Notes: a model not told the origin generated them from the letters alone. A stretch of 64,000 nt of DNA from Heliopora coerulea (GCA_030142905.1 JASJOG010000463.1:93528-157527), one strand, 5' to 3'; counted from the stretch's first letter, positions 1 to 14,200 are shown. A program made the numbers and translations.

Positions 1-767
1 CCATTTATGATACTCTAAAAGGTTTAACTCTATCTCTCTTCAAAAGACACCCAAAATCATGCGACAGTCATGGACCGGCCACTGTTCCATCCAACCACAA
101 AAGAATGGCTGACTATTGTTCTACGGTACGATGGGACAATGGCCTGTCCAAGCCTGAGTAAAGGCAGTAATATGATTTAGAAGTGAACATCGCAAAAATT
201 CGTGTAAAATATTCTGTGGCGGTCGAAACCAATCTTGCTTGTTTCCCGACTAATAGTGCGAGTCTTTATTCTCCACGAGGATGCAAAGTGGTAACCTAAT
301 AAAATTGAAATAAACTTTTAAAATTTATTTAGAATCTACTTGGTTTCTGATAAACGGACAATCAGCAAAACCTTTCGTTTTGATACTGTAGTTTGACTGC
401 GTTTTATCCGACAATTTTTAAATTATTCAAGATTAAATTTGTGTTCATAACTTCTGAAGGTTTCTTTTACATTAGCAAGGCAAAGAGAAAATAAAGGACC
501 GATTATGTGGAGAAAGTCATTCCACTTTGAAAGTACGGGACGTTTTGCCGAGATACAACTCTCGCGATTAACCTCTTGTTAAAATCAATTTGCAATTACA
601 TGGGGAGCTTGTCTTGTCCCGGCTAGACGGGATATTTTTTATTGGCAAGATCTCGCTTTAGAGAAGGCAGGACCCTGCCTAACCGAGATGTTTTTCTTCC
701 ACATAATCGGAATATCCCGGCAAGGCGGAACAAGTTTTGCGCACACGTGACTGAAAGCGTTTTTCCC

Positions 768-1183
768 AACCCAGTCTCTCCCTTAAATTCGCTATCATAG
801 CTAATTGTTAACCCATGGCAAACTGACTATTGCACTCAATTTAAGACTGTGTTCAGGATTTGGGTTAGGATTAGGGTTAAGATTGGGGGTAGGTTTAGGA
901 TTAGGCTTACGATTAGGGTTAGGTTTAGGATTAGGGTTAGCGTTAGGTTTCAGATTAGGGTTAGCGTAAGGTTTCAGATTAGGGTTAGTCCTACTCCTAA
1001 TCCAAACCCTAACCCTAATCCTAAACTTAACCCCAATCCTAAACGTTGGCATGTCACCCCCCAGTGACAGTTGAATCAAATGCGAATAAAATTTGACAAA
1101 TTTGCCTTAAATTGACTATGATAGTCAATTAGCAATGGATTAACAATTAGCAATTGTAGTCAATTTAAGGGAAAGACTAGGTT
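768..1183. mobile_element. foldback element with telomere-like core (copy 1)
   Basis: Inverted arms of roughly 85 bases, starting AACCCAGTCTCTCCCTTAAA and ending with a close reverse complement (about 80% by eye), enclose 855-1052. The core is made of degenerate TTAGGG-like hexamers (GGTTAGGATTAGGG, TTAGGTTTAGGA) that switch mid-way to CCCTAA-type. It looks like a non-autonomous foldback or MITE that trapped or evolved hexamer repeats. The proteins readable across it are low-complexity artefacts. Identical copies lie at 6482-6897 and 12196-12611. Confidence 0.65.
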
Positions 1184-1601
1184 ACTCCTCCAAAGACGCT
1201 TCGGTAACACTTCGGCCTACTTCGGCGGCATAAATTTTTGTGCCAAGCTTAGTTTCATCTCGCCCAGTCGGGATATTTTCCCCCATATAATCGCAATCAA
1301 AGATTATGCTGGGGTAGATTTACTGGCGCTAAATTCTATCCCGTCCCGGTAAAGAGGGATCATATAATCAGACCTTAAGTCATCCATCGGATGACTCATT
1401 CTGGCAGATAGCTTTACCTCCCAGTATGCCAATCAAGGTCGAGTTTACAGGCTACTTCCTTTTGTGTCCCTGTCAATAGAGAAGCGTCAAGCCGATCAAA
1501 AATTGCGTTAAGTGGTTAACCAACATAAGCGGGCAAACTATCACCTGTGAAAGGTTAGGGAGCTGACGAGACGAGATCAGAATAAGGTCAACTAAAAAAG
1601 C

Positions 1602-1678
1602 TGACTTGAGTGGGATTCTAACTCTCAGTACTGGCTTTCCGATCCGGACAACGGCGCTACCAATTGAGCTATCGAGTC
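1602..1678 (-). pseudogene. tRNA-like pseudogene (copy 1)
   Basis: The minus strand shows a good A-box (TAGCTCAATTGGTAGCG) and a decayed B-box (GTTAGAATCCC). The acceptor stem pairs GACTCGA with TCAAGTC at 6 of 7 positions, and a six-T pol III terminator lies at 1599-1594. The T-stem has only 3 of 5 pairs and the anticodon stem is broken, so it is a pseudogene or a SINE head rather than a working tRNA. Copies lie at 7316-7392 and 13030-13106. Confidence 0.6.
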
Positions 1679-1944
1679 AACTGGAAACACTATGCTCGTT
1701 TAATCCATTTTAAGTACACCAGAGATTCTCGCAACAACTTTAGAACCATTCTGAAATAGTGCGAGACAAGGTAACAACGTTTCGAGCAAGAGCAATTTTG
1801 TTAACTCTGAGGAAACGTCTTCGTTCGAAACTTCGGAAAATATCATTTTGAAAGTTTCGGCAGGTCTGATCTTTTGTCTTTTTACCCGTCGTTCAACTCC
1901 ACCTACTCAGTACCCTACGTTTAGATCATACTTCAAGCTATCAC

Positions 1945-2249
1945 CTGTTTGTTGGCCATCCTAAGGGCACGACCAATCTTAGTGTGTTCGCCGGAGTAGT
2001 CATCATAACGCATGCCGTCAATAAAGGCATATACATCATCTTGGTTAGTTTTAACTCCAAAGGTCAACCGGATTCGAGTTCGGGGTTTGCTGCTGAACGT
2101 AATCATGGCGATTTGTGTTCCTTGAGGACCAACATTCAGTTGTGTGTTCCTGACCAGGCTTTTGAGAAACGGCTTTCCTTCGTTTTCGAAACTATTCCCG
2201 ATTGAGTATGACATGTCCAAAAGGATCAGGATATCTTTCTTACACAAAT
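1945..2249 (-). CDS. vWA module 3, N-terminal half exon
   Basis: This is the same exon as 7659-7963 and 13373-13677, with DLCKKDILILLDMSYSIG at the start. It differs only near its 3' end, reading GRALRMANKQ where the other copies read GLAFRMANEQ. The three underlying base changes are all amino-acid changing. Its C-half exon should lie just left of the window. Confidence 0.85.
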
Positions 2250-5200
2250 CTGACAGGCAGGAACAGAATGATATCAGCATGAAATAATAAACACAGGTGC
2301 AAACACGTTTTCCACCATTAACATTTATTTAACCAACAAAGCTGTTGCCATGGTAACCTCAAGTTTAAGGGTTACCTTTTTGCTTTTGAAAAGAAGTTGA
2401 AGAATTGGAAAACCAAGTAATACTTAATTTTGCAGAGCGTTGCATATGCAATATTTCTGCCACGTTTATTGAAATAGGCACAATACTAATCAAATTATGG
2501 GTGGGGGTAAATCTCCCCCCAGCCTCTCCAGGAGCGAAAGAAGCCCAGGCCAGATAGGGTTAAACAAAATCGAAACACTGCACGTCAGCTCGTATAAGCG
2601 TTAACCCTAGTCAAGACCTAAGTCACAGCTCGTATTAGTGTCAGACTGTGACGTTTTGGAACTTTCTGGAGTAAGGGGGAAGGCTCGGGTGAAACGTGCC
2701 CACGGCCAATAACTCAAGAACTGTTTAACGTAAGATCAACAAATTTTTTTAAGGAAAAAAATCACCGCCATAGAACAATCGTTAGAACAATCACAACTAC
2801 ACAACTACACAACTGTAACACCAGTGTGGTTCCAATTACCTGCTTAAAAGCCAAAAAATCAGTGAATACCTCGTAGGGAAAAGGTAGAGCTAATTCAAGC
2901 TCGCCACACTGTGCAGTTTGACATTTCACTTAACGACTAAAACATCTTACACCACGTGCGCAATAGCTAGGTCCAAAGGGCAAATGTCTTGCCGATGGAT
3001 TTTAAGCAATCTCGCACTAACCACATCAGATAACATCATCCTTGACACAACAAACCCAGAGGACAATATATTTGATCACAACCAACCAACATTTCAAATA
3101 ACACACGCGAACTTCTCGACGAAACGAAGCTCAATAGTACCCTTATTTAAGTTACAATGTCATACGTGGACAAAACACAACTTCACAAGTAATTAACGAC
3201 ACACGATGGGATCATATAAACAAAACTGAAGCAAACAACCCTAACGATGACAAAGGAACTTCAAAGGACACTAACACGGAAGAATACAAACCGAGAGAAC
3301 TCAACGAACTCCTTCATTAAACAACTCTTTTCACGTAACAACAATCTACCCGGTAACACAATAGTCGTCTTTATATACGATTGATAAGAGTCTATATACC
3401 AACATACCGAATAACGAAAGCATCAAAGCATCGATAGGTATGTTAGAAAAAGACGCTAATCAAGACAATTAGAAATGACACAAAAACTAAACAACAGAAT
3501 CTTCCGCTTACTCTAACTTAACATCAATATACCATAATATAATACCAGTCACTATAAACCCTATGAGTCTATATCACAACATACCAAATGACTAAGGCAT
3601 CGACGTCTACGTAAGTATGTTAAAAGAAGACGCTGGATCCGACAATAACACAGAAGTGATCATAACTGAAACATTTTAATAATCTTCCGCTTACTCTAAC
3701 TTAACATCAATCTACCATAACATAATGCTCCTCACTATAGACGTCAGGAGTCTATATAACAACATACCAAATGACTAAGGCATCGACGTCTACATAGGTA
3801 AGTTAGAAGAAGACGCTGGATCCGACAATAACACAGAAGTGATCATAACTGAAACATTTTAATAATCTTCCGCTTACTCTAACTTAACATCAATCTACCA
3901 TAACATAATGCTCCTCACTATAGACGTCAGGAGTCTATATAACAACATACCAAATGACTAAGGCATCGACGTCTACATAGGTATGTTAGAAGAAGACGCT
4001 GGATCCGACAATAACACAGAAGAGATCATAATTGAAACATTTTTACCAGTAACGACGAACAACTTTTTCTTAAATTCAACATGGTGTCAAATAACACATA
4101 AACTCAGCTCGCAACACTACCCTCTTATGATCCAACACTTCACAGTTATCCTCAAAGGACACATTTGATCCGCGCACCCTATATTTACTGGGAACGAACA
4201 ACACTACTCGCTTAAACTTCACATCACAACTCGTTCACGCTCCCATTCTGTCCAACGCTAACACGGATGCCCACCTTCTCTCATCATGCGGTATACTCCC
4301 ATTAAGATTACGATGGCACGCAGAATTGGTCTTTCCAAGACACACAACAAGACTGGTAAGCACATATCTTATCTCTTTCTATTTATATTTTATTTTATTT
4401 GATTTCATACTGATTATCGCTTCTCTTCCGACATAACATCGACTGCCGACCCCAAATCCCTGCTGAAGAGGCCACAGAAGGCCGAAACGTACGTCCAGGG
4501 TTGTGTCCCAAGATATTTATGCACAAGACAATGTTACGCATCTTTTAGTCTTTCTCTCTGTATTCATACATACTTCTTTATTAAACTCTACACTGCATGG
4601 CCAACTGCGTAGCCATCTAACTGTCGGTAAAACCCTAAGGCCGGGTGGTCGGTTTTGAATTCCTGTATCGCACTCGTGCTAATTATTAATACACCTTCAC
4701 AACACAAATGTATACTCGACGATTTACTCTGAAACTAAAGACTCATACTCATTCACTCAACTCTACATGGCATACCACTAGTGTAGCCATGTCACGCTCA
4801 CTATAGCCCGCGGCTAAAAGCGCGTTCCATCATCAACAGTTTCAACTCCCAATCGTTAGAACAATCACAACTACACAACTGTAACACCAGTGTGGTTCCA
4901 ATTACCTGCTTAAAAACCAAAAAGTCAATCAAAATCTGTAGGAAAATCACCAGTGATCTGGATCACATTTTTGTAAATTTACATATACATGCAATAAATC
5001 AATGGGAATACTCATTTGAGAAGCTAGTTTAAAAAGTTGGTTTATTATGTTTCATCAGGGGAGTCCAGACACCCAAAAACAACAATAATCTCTGGGCTAC
5101 ACTCCTCGGTTTTCATTATATTCTCGGGTTTGGAATCCCGGATGAAACACTCAGACTCGTGTTTTGACTTGAATTACTTAAAATCTAGAATAAATGCTGA

Positions 5201-8200
5201 ATATTATTCGTCATTTAAAGATAGCTAGTAAAGTGGACAAGAAGAAGGACTAGTGAAGTGGATAAAGAGAATGGGACTGAAAAAGAATGGGCCAGAAAAA
5301 GACTTAATTTCCAAACTTACTACCAGACCACAATGAATAAATCTTACCTGGCACAAAAGGTTTGCACGACTTGTCCACTAATCTGTTCAAAATAGTGTCA
5401 AGCTTGCTAAACTGTACATCAAACGTGTCTTTTGGAGTGGTGGTAATCTTCTGAATTACGTCTTTAAATTTTTTTCTTTGATGACCGATCGCAACACCAA
5501 TAATCAAAACGCCTTTGTTCTTGAGAGCTTTAGCGGCATCGTAGGCAATTTGTTCCTCATCATACAATCCCCTTGCTTCACCATCAGTCAGGATTAGGAT
5601 GACATCAGCAGCTTGCGGTCTTGCATTCCTAGGACTGTGGGCCAAAAAAATCTACAAACAACAAGTAATTTAACAAGAAGTTTACGTTGCCCCAACAACT
5701 TACTGAACATTTGGCCATTTATGATACTCTAAAAGGTTTAACTCTATCTCTCTTCAAAAGACACCCAAAATCATGCGACAGTCATGGACCGGCCACTGTT
5801 CCATCCAACCACAAAAGAATGGCTGACTATTGTTCTACGGTACGATGGGACAATGGCCTGTCCAAGCCTGAGTAAAGGCAGTAATATGATTTAGAAGTGA
5901 ACATCGCAAAAATTCGTGTAAAATATTCTGTGGCGGTCGAAACCAATCTTGCTTGTTTCCCGACTAATAGTGCGAGTCTTTATTCTCCACGAGGATGCAA
6001 AGTGGTAACCTAATAAAATTGAAATAAACTTTTAAAATTTATTTAGAATCTACTTGGTTTCTGATAAACGGACAATCAGCAAAACCTTTCGTTTTGATAC
6101 TGTAGTTTGACTGCGTTTTATCCGACAATTTTTAAATTATTCAAGATTAAATTTGTGTTCATAACTTCTGAAGGTTTCTTTTACATTAGCAAGGCAAAGA
6201 GAAAATAAAGGACCGATTATGTGGAGAAAGTCATTCCACTTTGAAAGTACGGGACGTTTTGCCGAGATACAACTCTCGCGATTAACCTCTTGTTAAAATC
6301 AATTTGCAATTACATGGGGAGCTTGTCTTGTCCCGGCTAGACGGGATATTTTTTATTGGCAAGATCTCGCTTTAGAGAAGGCAGGACCCTGCCTAACCGA
6401 GATGTTTTTCTTCCACATAATCGGAATATCCCGGCAAGGCGGAACAAGTTTTGCGCACACGTGACTGAAAGCGTTTTTCCCAACCCAGTCTCTCCCTTAA
6501 ATTCGCTATCATAGCTAATTGTTAACCCATGGCAAACTGACTATTGCACTCAATTTAAGACTGTGTTCAGGATTTGGGTTAGGATTAGGGTTAAGATTGG
6601 GGGTAGGTTTAGGATTAGGCTTACGATTAGGGTTAGGTTTAGGATTAGGGTTAGCGTTAGGTTTCAGATTAGGGTTAGCGTAAGGTTTCAGATTAGGGTT
6701 AGTCCTACTCCTAATCCAAACCCTAACCCTAATCCTAAACTTAACCCCAATCCTAAACGTTGGCATGTCACCCCCCAGTGACAGTTGAATCAAATGCGAA
6801 TAAAATTTGACAAATTTGCCTTAAATTGACTATGATAGTCAATTAGCAATGGATTAACAATTAGCAATTGTAGTCAATTTAAGGGAAAGACTAGGTTACT
6901 CCTCCAAAGACGCTTCGGTAACACTTCGGCCTACTTCGGCGGCATAAATTTTTGTGCCAAGCTTAGTTTCATCTCGCCCAGTCGGGATATTTTCCCCCAT
7001 ATAATCGCAATCAAAGATTATGCTGGGGTAGATTTACTGGCGCTAAATTCTATCCCGTCCCGGTAAAGAGGGATCATATAATCAGACCTTAAGTCATCCA
7101 TCGGATGACTCATTCTGGCAGATAGCTTTACCTCCCAGTATGCCAATCAAGGTCGAGTTTACAGGCTACTTCCTTTTGTGTCCCTGTCAATAGAGAAGCG
7201 TCAAGCCGATCAAAAATTGCGTTAAGTGGTTAACCAACATAAGCGGGCAAACTATCACCTGTGAAAGGTTAGGGAGCTGACGAGACGAGATCAGAATAAG
7301 GTCAACTAAAAAAGCTGACTTGAGTGGGATTCTAACTCTCAGTACTGGCTTTCCGATCCGGACAACGGCGCTACCAATTGAGCTATCGAGTCAACTGGAA
7401 ACACTATGCTCGTTTAATCCATTTTAAGTACACCAGAGATTCTCGCAACAACTTTAGAACCATTCTGAAATAGTGCGAGACAAGGTAACAACGTTTCGAG
7501 CAAGAGCAATTTTGTTAACTCTGAGGAAACGTCTTCGTTCGAAACTTCGGAAAATATCATTTTGAAAGTTTCGGCAGGTCTGATCTTTTGTCTTTTTACC
7601 CGTCGTTCAACTCCACCTACTCAGTACCCTACGTTTAGATCATACTTCAAGCTATCACCTGTTCGTTGGCCATCCTAAAGGCAAGACCAATCTTAGTGTG
7701 TTCGCCGGAGTAGTCATCATAACGCATGCCGTCAATAAAGGCATATACATCATCTTGGTTAGTTTTAACTCCAAAGGTCAACCGGATTCGAGTTCGGGGT
7801 TTGCTGCTGAACGTAATCATGGCGATTTGTGTTCCTTGAGGACCAACATTCAGTTGTGTGTTCCTGACCAGGCTTTTGAGAAACGGCTTTCCTTCGTTTT
7901 CGAAACTATTCCCGATTGAGTATGACATGTCCAAAAGGATCAGGATATCTTTCTTACACAAATCTGACAGGCAGGAACAGAATGATATCAGCATGAAATA
8001 ATAAACACAGGTGCAAACACGTTTTCCACCATTAACATTTATTTAACCAACAAAGCTGTTGCCATGGTAACCTCAAGTTTAAGGGTTACCTTTTTGCTTT
8101 TGAAAAGAAGTTGAAGAATTGGAAAACCAAGTAATACTTAATTTTGCAGAGCGTTGCATATGCAATATTTCTGCCACGTTTATTGAAATAGGCACAATAC

Positions 8201-11200
8201 TAATCAAATTATGGGTGGGGGTAAATCTCCCCCCAGCCTCTCCAGGAGCGAAAGAAGCCCAGGCCAGATAGGGTTAAACAAAATCGAAACACTGCACGTC
8301 AGCTCGTATAAGCGTTAACCCTAGTCAAGACCTAAGTCACAGCTCGTATTAGTGTCAGACTGTGACGTTTTGGAACTTTCTGGAGTAAGGGGGAAGGCTC
8401 GGGTGAAACGTGCCCACGGCCAATAACTCAAGAACTGTTTAACGTAAGATCAACAAATTTTTTTAAGGAAAAAAATCACCGCCATAGAACAATCGTTAGA
8501 ACAATCACAACTACACAACTACACAACTGTAACACCAGTGTGGTTCCAATTACCTGCTTAAAAGCCAAAAAATCAGTGAATACCTCGTAGGGAAAAGGTA
8601 GAGCTAATTCAAGCTCGCCACACTGTGCAGTTTGACATTTCACTTAACGACTAAAACATCTTACACCACGTGCGCAATAGCTAGGTCCAAAGGGCAAATG
8701 TCTTGCCGATGGATTTTAAGCAATCTCGCACTAACCACATCAGATAACATCATCCTTGACACAACAAACCCAGAGGACAATATATTTGATCACAACCAAC
8801 CAACATTTCAAATAACACACGCGAACTTCTCGACGAAACGAAGCTCAATAGTACCCTTATTTAAGTTACAATGTCATACGTGGACAAAACACAACTTCAC
8901 AAGTAATTAACGACACACGATGGGATCATATAAACAAAACTGAAGCAAACAACCCTAACGATGACAAAGGAACTTCAAAGGACACTAACACGGAAGAATA
9001 CAAACCGAGAGAACTCAACGAACTCCTTCATTAAACAACTCTTTTCACGTAACAACAATCTACCCGGTAACACAATAGTCGTCTTTATATACGATTGATA
9101 AGAGTCTATATACCAACATACCGAATAACGAAAGCATCAAAGCATCGATAGGTATGTTAGAAAAAGACGCTAATCAAGACAATTAGAAATGACACAAAAA
9201 CTAAACAACAGAATCTTCCGCTTACTCTAACTTAACATCAATATACCATAATATAATACCAGTCACTATAAACCCTATGAGTCTATATCACAACATACCA
9301 AATGACTAAGGCATCGACGTCTACGTAAGTATGTTAAAAGAAGACGCTGGATCCGACAATAACACAGAAGTGATCATAACTGAAACATTTTAATAATCTT
9401 CCGCTTACTCTAACTTAACATCAATCTACCATAACATAATGCTCCTCACTATAGACGTCAGGAGTCTATATAACAACATACCAAATGACTAAGGCATCGA
9501 CGTCTACATAGGTAAGTTAGAAGAAGACGCTGGATCCGACAATAACACAGAAGTGATCATAACTGAAACATTTTAATAATCTTCCGCTTACTCTAACTTA
9601 ACATCAATCTACCATAACATAATGCTCCTCACTATAGACGTCAGGAGTCTATATAACAACATACCAAATGACTAAGGCATCGACGTCTACATAGGTATGT
9701 TAGAAGAAGACGCTGGATCCGACAATAACACAGAAGAGATCATAATTGAAACATTTTTACCAGTAACGACGAACAACTTTTTCTTAAATTCAACATGGTG
9801 TCAAATAACACATAAACTCAGCTCGCAACACTACCCTCTTATGATCCAACACTTCACAGTTATCCTCAAAGGACACATTTGATCCGCGCACCCTATATTT
9901 ACTGGGAACGAACAACACTACTCGCTTAAACTTCACATCACAACTCGTTCACGCTCCCATTCTGTCCAACGCTAACACGGATGCCCACCTTCTCTCATCA
10001 TGCGGTATACTCCCATTAAGATTACGATGGCACGCAGAATTGGTCTTTCCAAGACACACAACAAGACTGGTAAGCACATATCTTATCTCTTTCTATTTAT
10101 ATTTTATTTTATTTGATTTCATACTGATTATCGCTTCTCTTCCGACATAACATCGACTGCCGACCCCAAATCCCTGCTGAAGAGGCCACAGAAGGCCGAA
10201 ACGTACGTCCAGGGTTGTGTCCCAAGATATTTATGCACAAGACAATGTTACGCATCTTTTAGTCTTTCTCTCTGTATTCATACATACTTCTTTATTAAAC
10301 TCTACACTGCATGGCCAACTGCGTAGCCATCTAACTGTCGGTAAAACCCTAAGGCCGGGTGGTCGGTTTTGAATTCCTGTATCGCACTCGTGCTAATTAT
10401 TAATACACCTTCACAACACAAATGTATACTCGACGATTTACTCTGAAACTAAAGACTCATACTCATTCACTCAACTCTACATGGCATACCACTAGTGTAG
10501 CCATGTCACGCTCACTATAGCCCGCGGCTAAAAGCGCGTTCCATCATCAACAGTTTCAACTCCCAATCGTTAGAACAATCACAACTACACAACTGTAACA
10601 CCAGTGTGGTTCCAATTACCTGCTTAAAAACCAAAAAGTCAATCAAAATCTGTAGGAAAATCACCAGTGATCTGGATCACATTTTTGTAAATTTACATAT
10701 ACATGCAATAAATCAATGGGAATACTCATTTGAGAAGCTAGTTTAAAAAGTTGGTTTATTATGTTTCATCAGGGGAGTCCAGACACCCAAAAACAACAAT
10801 AATCTCTGGGCTACACTCCTCGGTTTTCATTATATTCTCGGGTTTGGAATCCCGGATGAAACACTCAGACTCGTGTTTTGACTTGAATTACTTAAAATCT
10901 AGAATAAATGCTGAATATTATTCGTCATTTAAAGATAGCTAGTAAAGTGGACAAGAAGAAGGACTAGTGAAGTGGATAAAGAGAATGGGACTGAAAAAGA
11001 ATGGGCCAGAAAAAGACTTAATTTCCAAACTTACTACCAGACCACAATGAATAAATCTTACCTGGCACAAAAGGTTTGCACGACTTGTCCACTAATCTGT
11101 TCAAAATAGTGTCAAGCTTGCTAAACTGTACATCAAACGTGTCTTTTGGAGTGGTGGTAATCTTCTGAATTACGTCTTTAAATTTTTTTCTTTGATGACC

Positions 11201-14200
11201 GATCGCAACACCAATAATCAAAACGCCTTTGTTCTTGAGAGCTTTAGCGGCATCGTAGGCAATTTGTTCCTCATCATACAATCCCCTTGCTTCACCATCA
11301 GTCAGGATTAGGATGACATCAGCAGCTTGCGGTCTTGCATTCCTAGGACTGTGGGCCAAAAAAATCTACAAACAACAAGTAATTTAACAAGAAGTTTACG
11401 TTGCCCCAACAACTTACTGAACATTTGGCCATTTATGATACTCTAAAAGGTTTAACTCTATCTCTCTTCAAAAGACACCCAAAATCATGCGACAGTCATG
11501 GACCGGCCACTGTTCCATCCAACCACAAAAGAATGGCTGACTATTGTTCTACGCTACGATGGGACAATGGCCCGTCCAAGCCTGAGTAAAGGCAGTAATA
11601 TGATTTAGAAGTGAACATCGCAAAAATTCGTGTAAAATATTCTGTGGCGGTCGAAACCAATCTTGCTTGTTTCCCGACTAATAGTGCGAGTCTTTATTCT
11701 CCACGAGGATGCAAAGTGGTAACCTAATAAAATTGAAATAAACTTTTAAAATTTATTTAGAATCTACTTGGTTTCTGATAAACGGACAATCAGCAAAACC
11801 TTTCGTTTTGATACTGTAGTTTGACTGCGTTTTATCCGACAATTTTTAAATTATTCAAGATTAAATTTGTGTTCATAACTTCTGAAGGTTTCTTTTACAT
11901 TAGCAAGGCAAAGAGAAAATAAAGGACCGATTATGTGGAGAAAGTCATTCCACTTTGAAAGTACGGGACGTTTTGCCGAGATACAACTCTCGCGATTAAC
12001 CTCTTGTTAAAATCAATTTGCAATTACATGGGGAGCTTGTCTTGTCCCGGCTAGACGGGATATTTTTTATTGGCAAGATCTCGCTTTAGAGAAGGCAGGA
12101 CCCTGCCTAACCGAGATGTTTTTCTTCCACATAATCGGAATATCCCGGCAAGGCGGAACAAGTTTTGCGCACACGTGACTGAAAGCGTTTTTCCCAACCC
12201 AGTCTCTCCCTTAAATTCGCTATCATAGCTAATTGTTAACCCATGGCAAACTGACTATTGCACTCAATTTAAGACTGTGTTCAGGATTTGGGTTAGGATT
12301 AGGGTTAAGATTGGGGGTAGGTTTAGGATTAGGCTTACGATTAGGGTTAGGTTTAGGATTAGGGTTAGCGTTAGGTTTCAGATTAGGGTTAGCGTAAGGT
12401 TTCAGATTAGGGTTAGTCCTACTCCTAATCCAAACCCTAACCCTAATCCTAAACTTAACCCCAATCCTAAACGTTGGCATGTCACCCCCCAGTGACAGTT
12501 GAATCAAATGCGAATAAAATTTGACAAATTTGCCTTAAATTGACTATGATAGTCAATTAGCAATGGATTAACAATTAGCAATTGTAGTCAATTTAAGGGA
12601 AAGACTAGGTTACTCCTCCAAAGACGCTTCGGTAACACTTCGGCCTACTTCGGCGGCATAAATTTTTGTGCCAAGCTTAGTTTCATCTCGCCCAGTCGGG
12701 ATATTTTCCCCCATATAATCGCAATCAAAGATTATGCTGGGGTAGATTTACTGGCGCTAAATTCTATCCCGTCCCGGTAAAGAGGGATCATATAATCAGA
12801 CCTTAAGTCATCCATCGGATGACTCATTCTGGCAGATAGCTTTACCTCCCAGTATGCCAATCAAGGTCGAGTTTACAGGCTACTTCCTTTTGTGTCCCTG
12901 TCAATAGAGAAGCGTCAAGCCGATCAAAAATTGCGTTAAGTGGTTAACCAACATAAGCGGGCAAACTATCACCTGTGAAAGGTTAGGGAGCTGACGAGAC
13001 GAGATCAGAATAAGGTCAACTAAAAAAGCTGACTTGAGTGGGATTCTAACTCTCAGTACTGGCTTTCCGATCCGGACAACGGCGCTACCAATTGAGCTAT
13101 CGAGTCAACTGGAAACACTATGCTCGTTTAATCCATTTTAAGTACACCAGAGATTCTCGCAACAACTTTAGAACCATTCTGAAATAGTGCGAGACAAGGT
13201 AACAACGTTTCGAGCAAGAGCAATTTTGTTAACTCTGAGGAAACGTCTTCGTTCGAAACTTCGGAAAATATCATTTTGAAAGTTTCGGCAGGTCTGATCT
13301 TTTGTCTTTTTACCCGTCGTTCAACTCCACCTACTCAGTACCCTACGTTTAGATCATACTTCAAGCTATCACCTGTTCGTTGGCCATCCTAAAGGCAAGA
13401 CCAATCTTAGTGTGTTCGCCGGAGTAGTCATCATAACGCATGCCGTCAATAAAGGCATATACATCATCTTGGTTAGTTTTAACTCCAAAGGTCAACCGGA
13501 TTCGAGTTCGGGGTTTGCTGCTGAACGTAATCATGGCGATTTGTGTTCCTTGAGGACCAACATTCAGTTGTGTGTTCCTGACCAGGCTTTTGAGAAACGG
13601 CTTTCCTTCGTTTTCGAAACTATTCCCGATTGAGTATGACATGTCCAAAAGGATCAGGATATCTTTCTTACACAAATCTGACAGGCAGGAACAGAATGAT
13701 ATCAGCATGAAATAATAAACACAGGTGCAAACACGTTTTCCACCATTAACATTTATTTAACCAACAAAGCTGTTGCCATGGTAACCTCAAGTTTAAGGGT
13801 TACCTTTTTGCTTTTGAAAAGAAGTTGAAGAATTGGAAAACCAAGTAATACTTAATTTTGCAGAGCGTTGCATATGCAATATTTCTGCCACGTTTATTGA
13901 AATAGGCACAATACTAATCAAATTATGGGTGGGGGTAAATCTCCCCCCAGCCTCTCCAGGAGCGAAAGAAGCCCAGGCCAGATAGGGTTAAACAAAATCG
14001 AAACACTGCACGTCAGCTCGTATAAGCGTTAACCCTAGTCAAGACCTAAGTCACAGCTCGTATTAGTGTCAGACTGTGACGTTTTGGAACTTTCTGGAGT
14101 AAGGGGGAAGGCTCGGGTGAAACGTGCCCACGGCCAATAACTCAAGAACTGTTTAACGTAAGATCAACAAATTTTTTTAAGGAAAAAAATCACCGCCATA

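Noticed and set aside
849..1067. Possible chromosome end
   Set aside because: The hexamers are degenerate, short, in both orientations and flanked by unique sequence on both sides; the tract is interstitial.
801..1079. Open frames reading NPNPNPKPNP on minus and RIRVRFRIRV on plus
   Set aside because: They are translations of telomere-like hexamer repeats inside a foldback element, not genes.
2918..3196. Plus-strand frame of 92 codons repeated in each 5.7-kb unit
   Set aside because: It lies in a vWA intron, lacks recognisable motifs, and is preserved only because the whole unit is duplicated.
3388..4055. CRISPR-like regular repeats
   Set aside because: The 183-bp units abut with no distinct spacers, and the DNA is eukaryotic; it is a tandem satellite.
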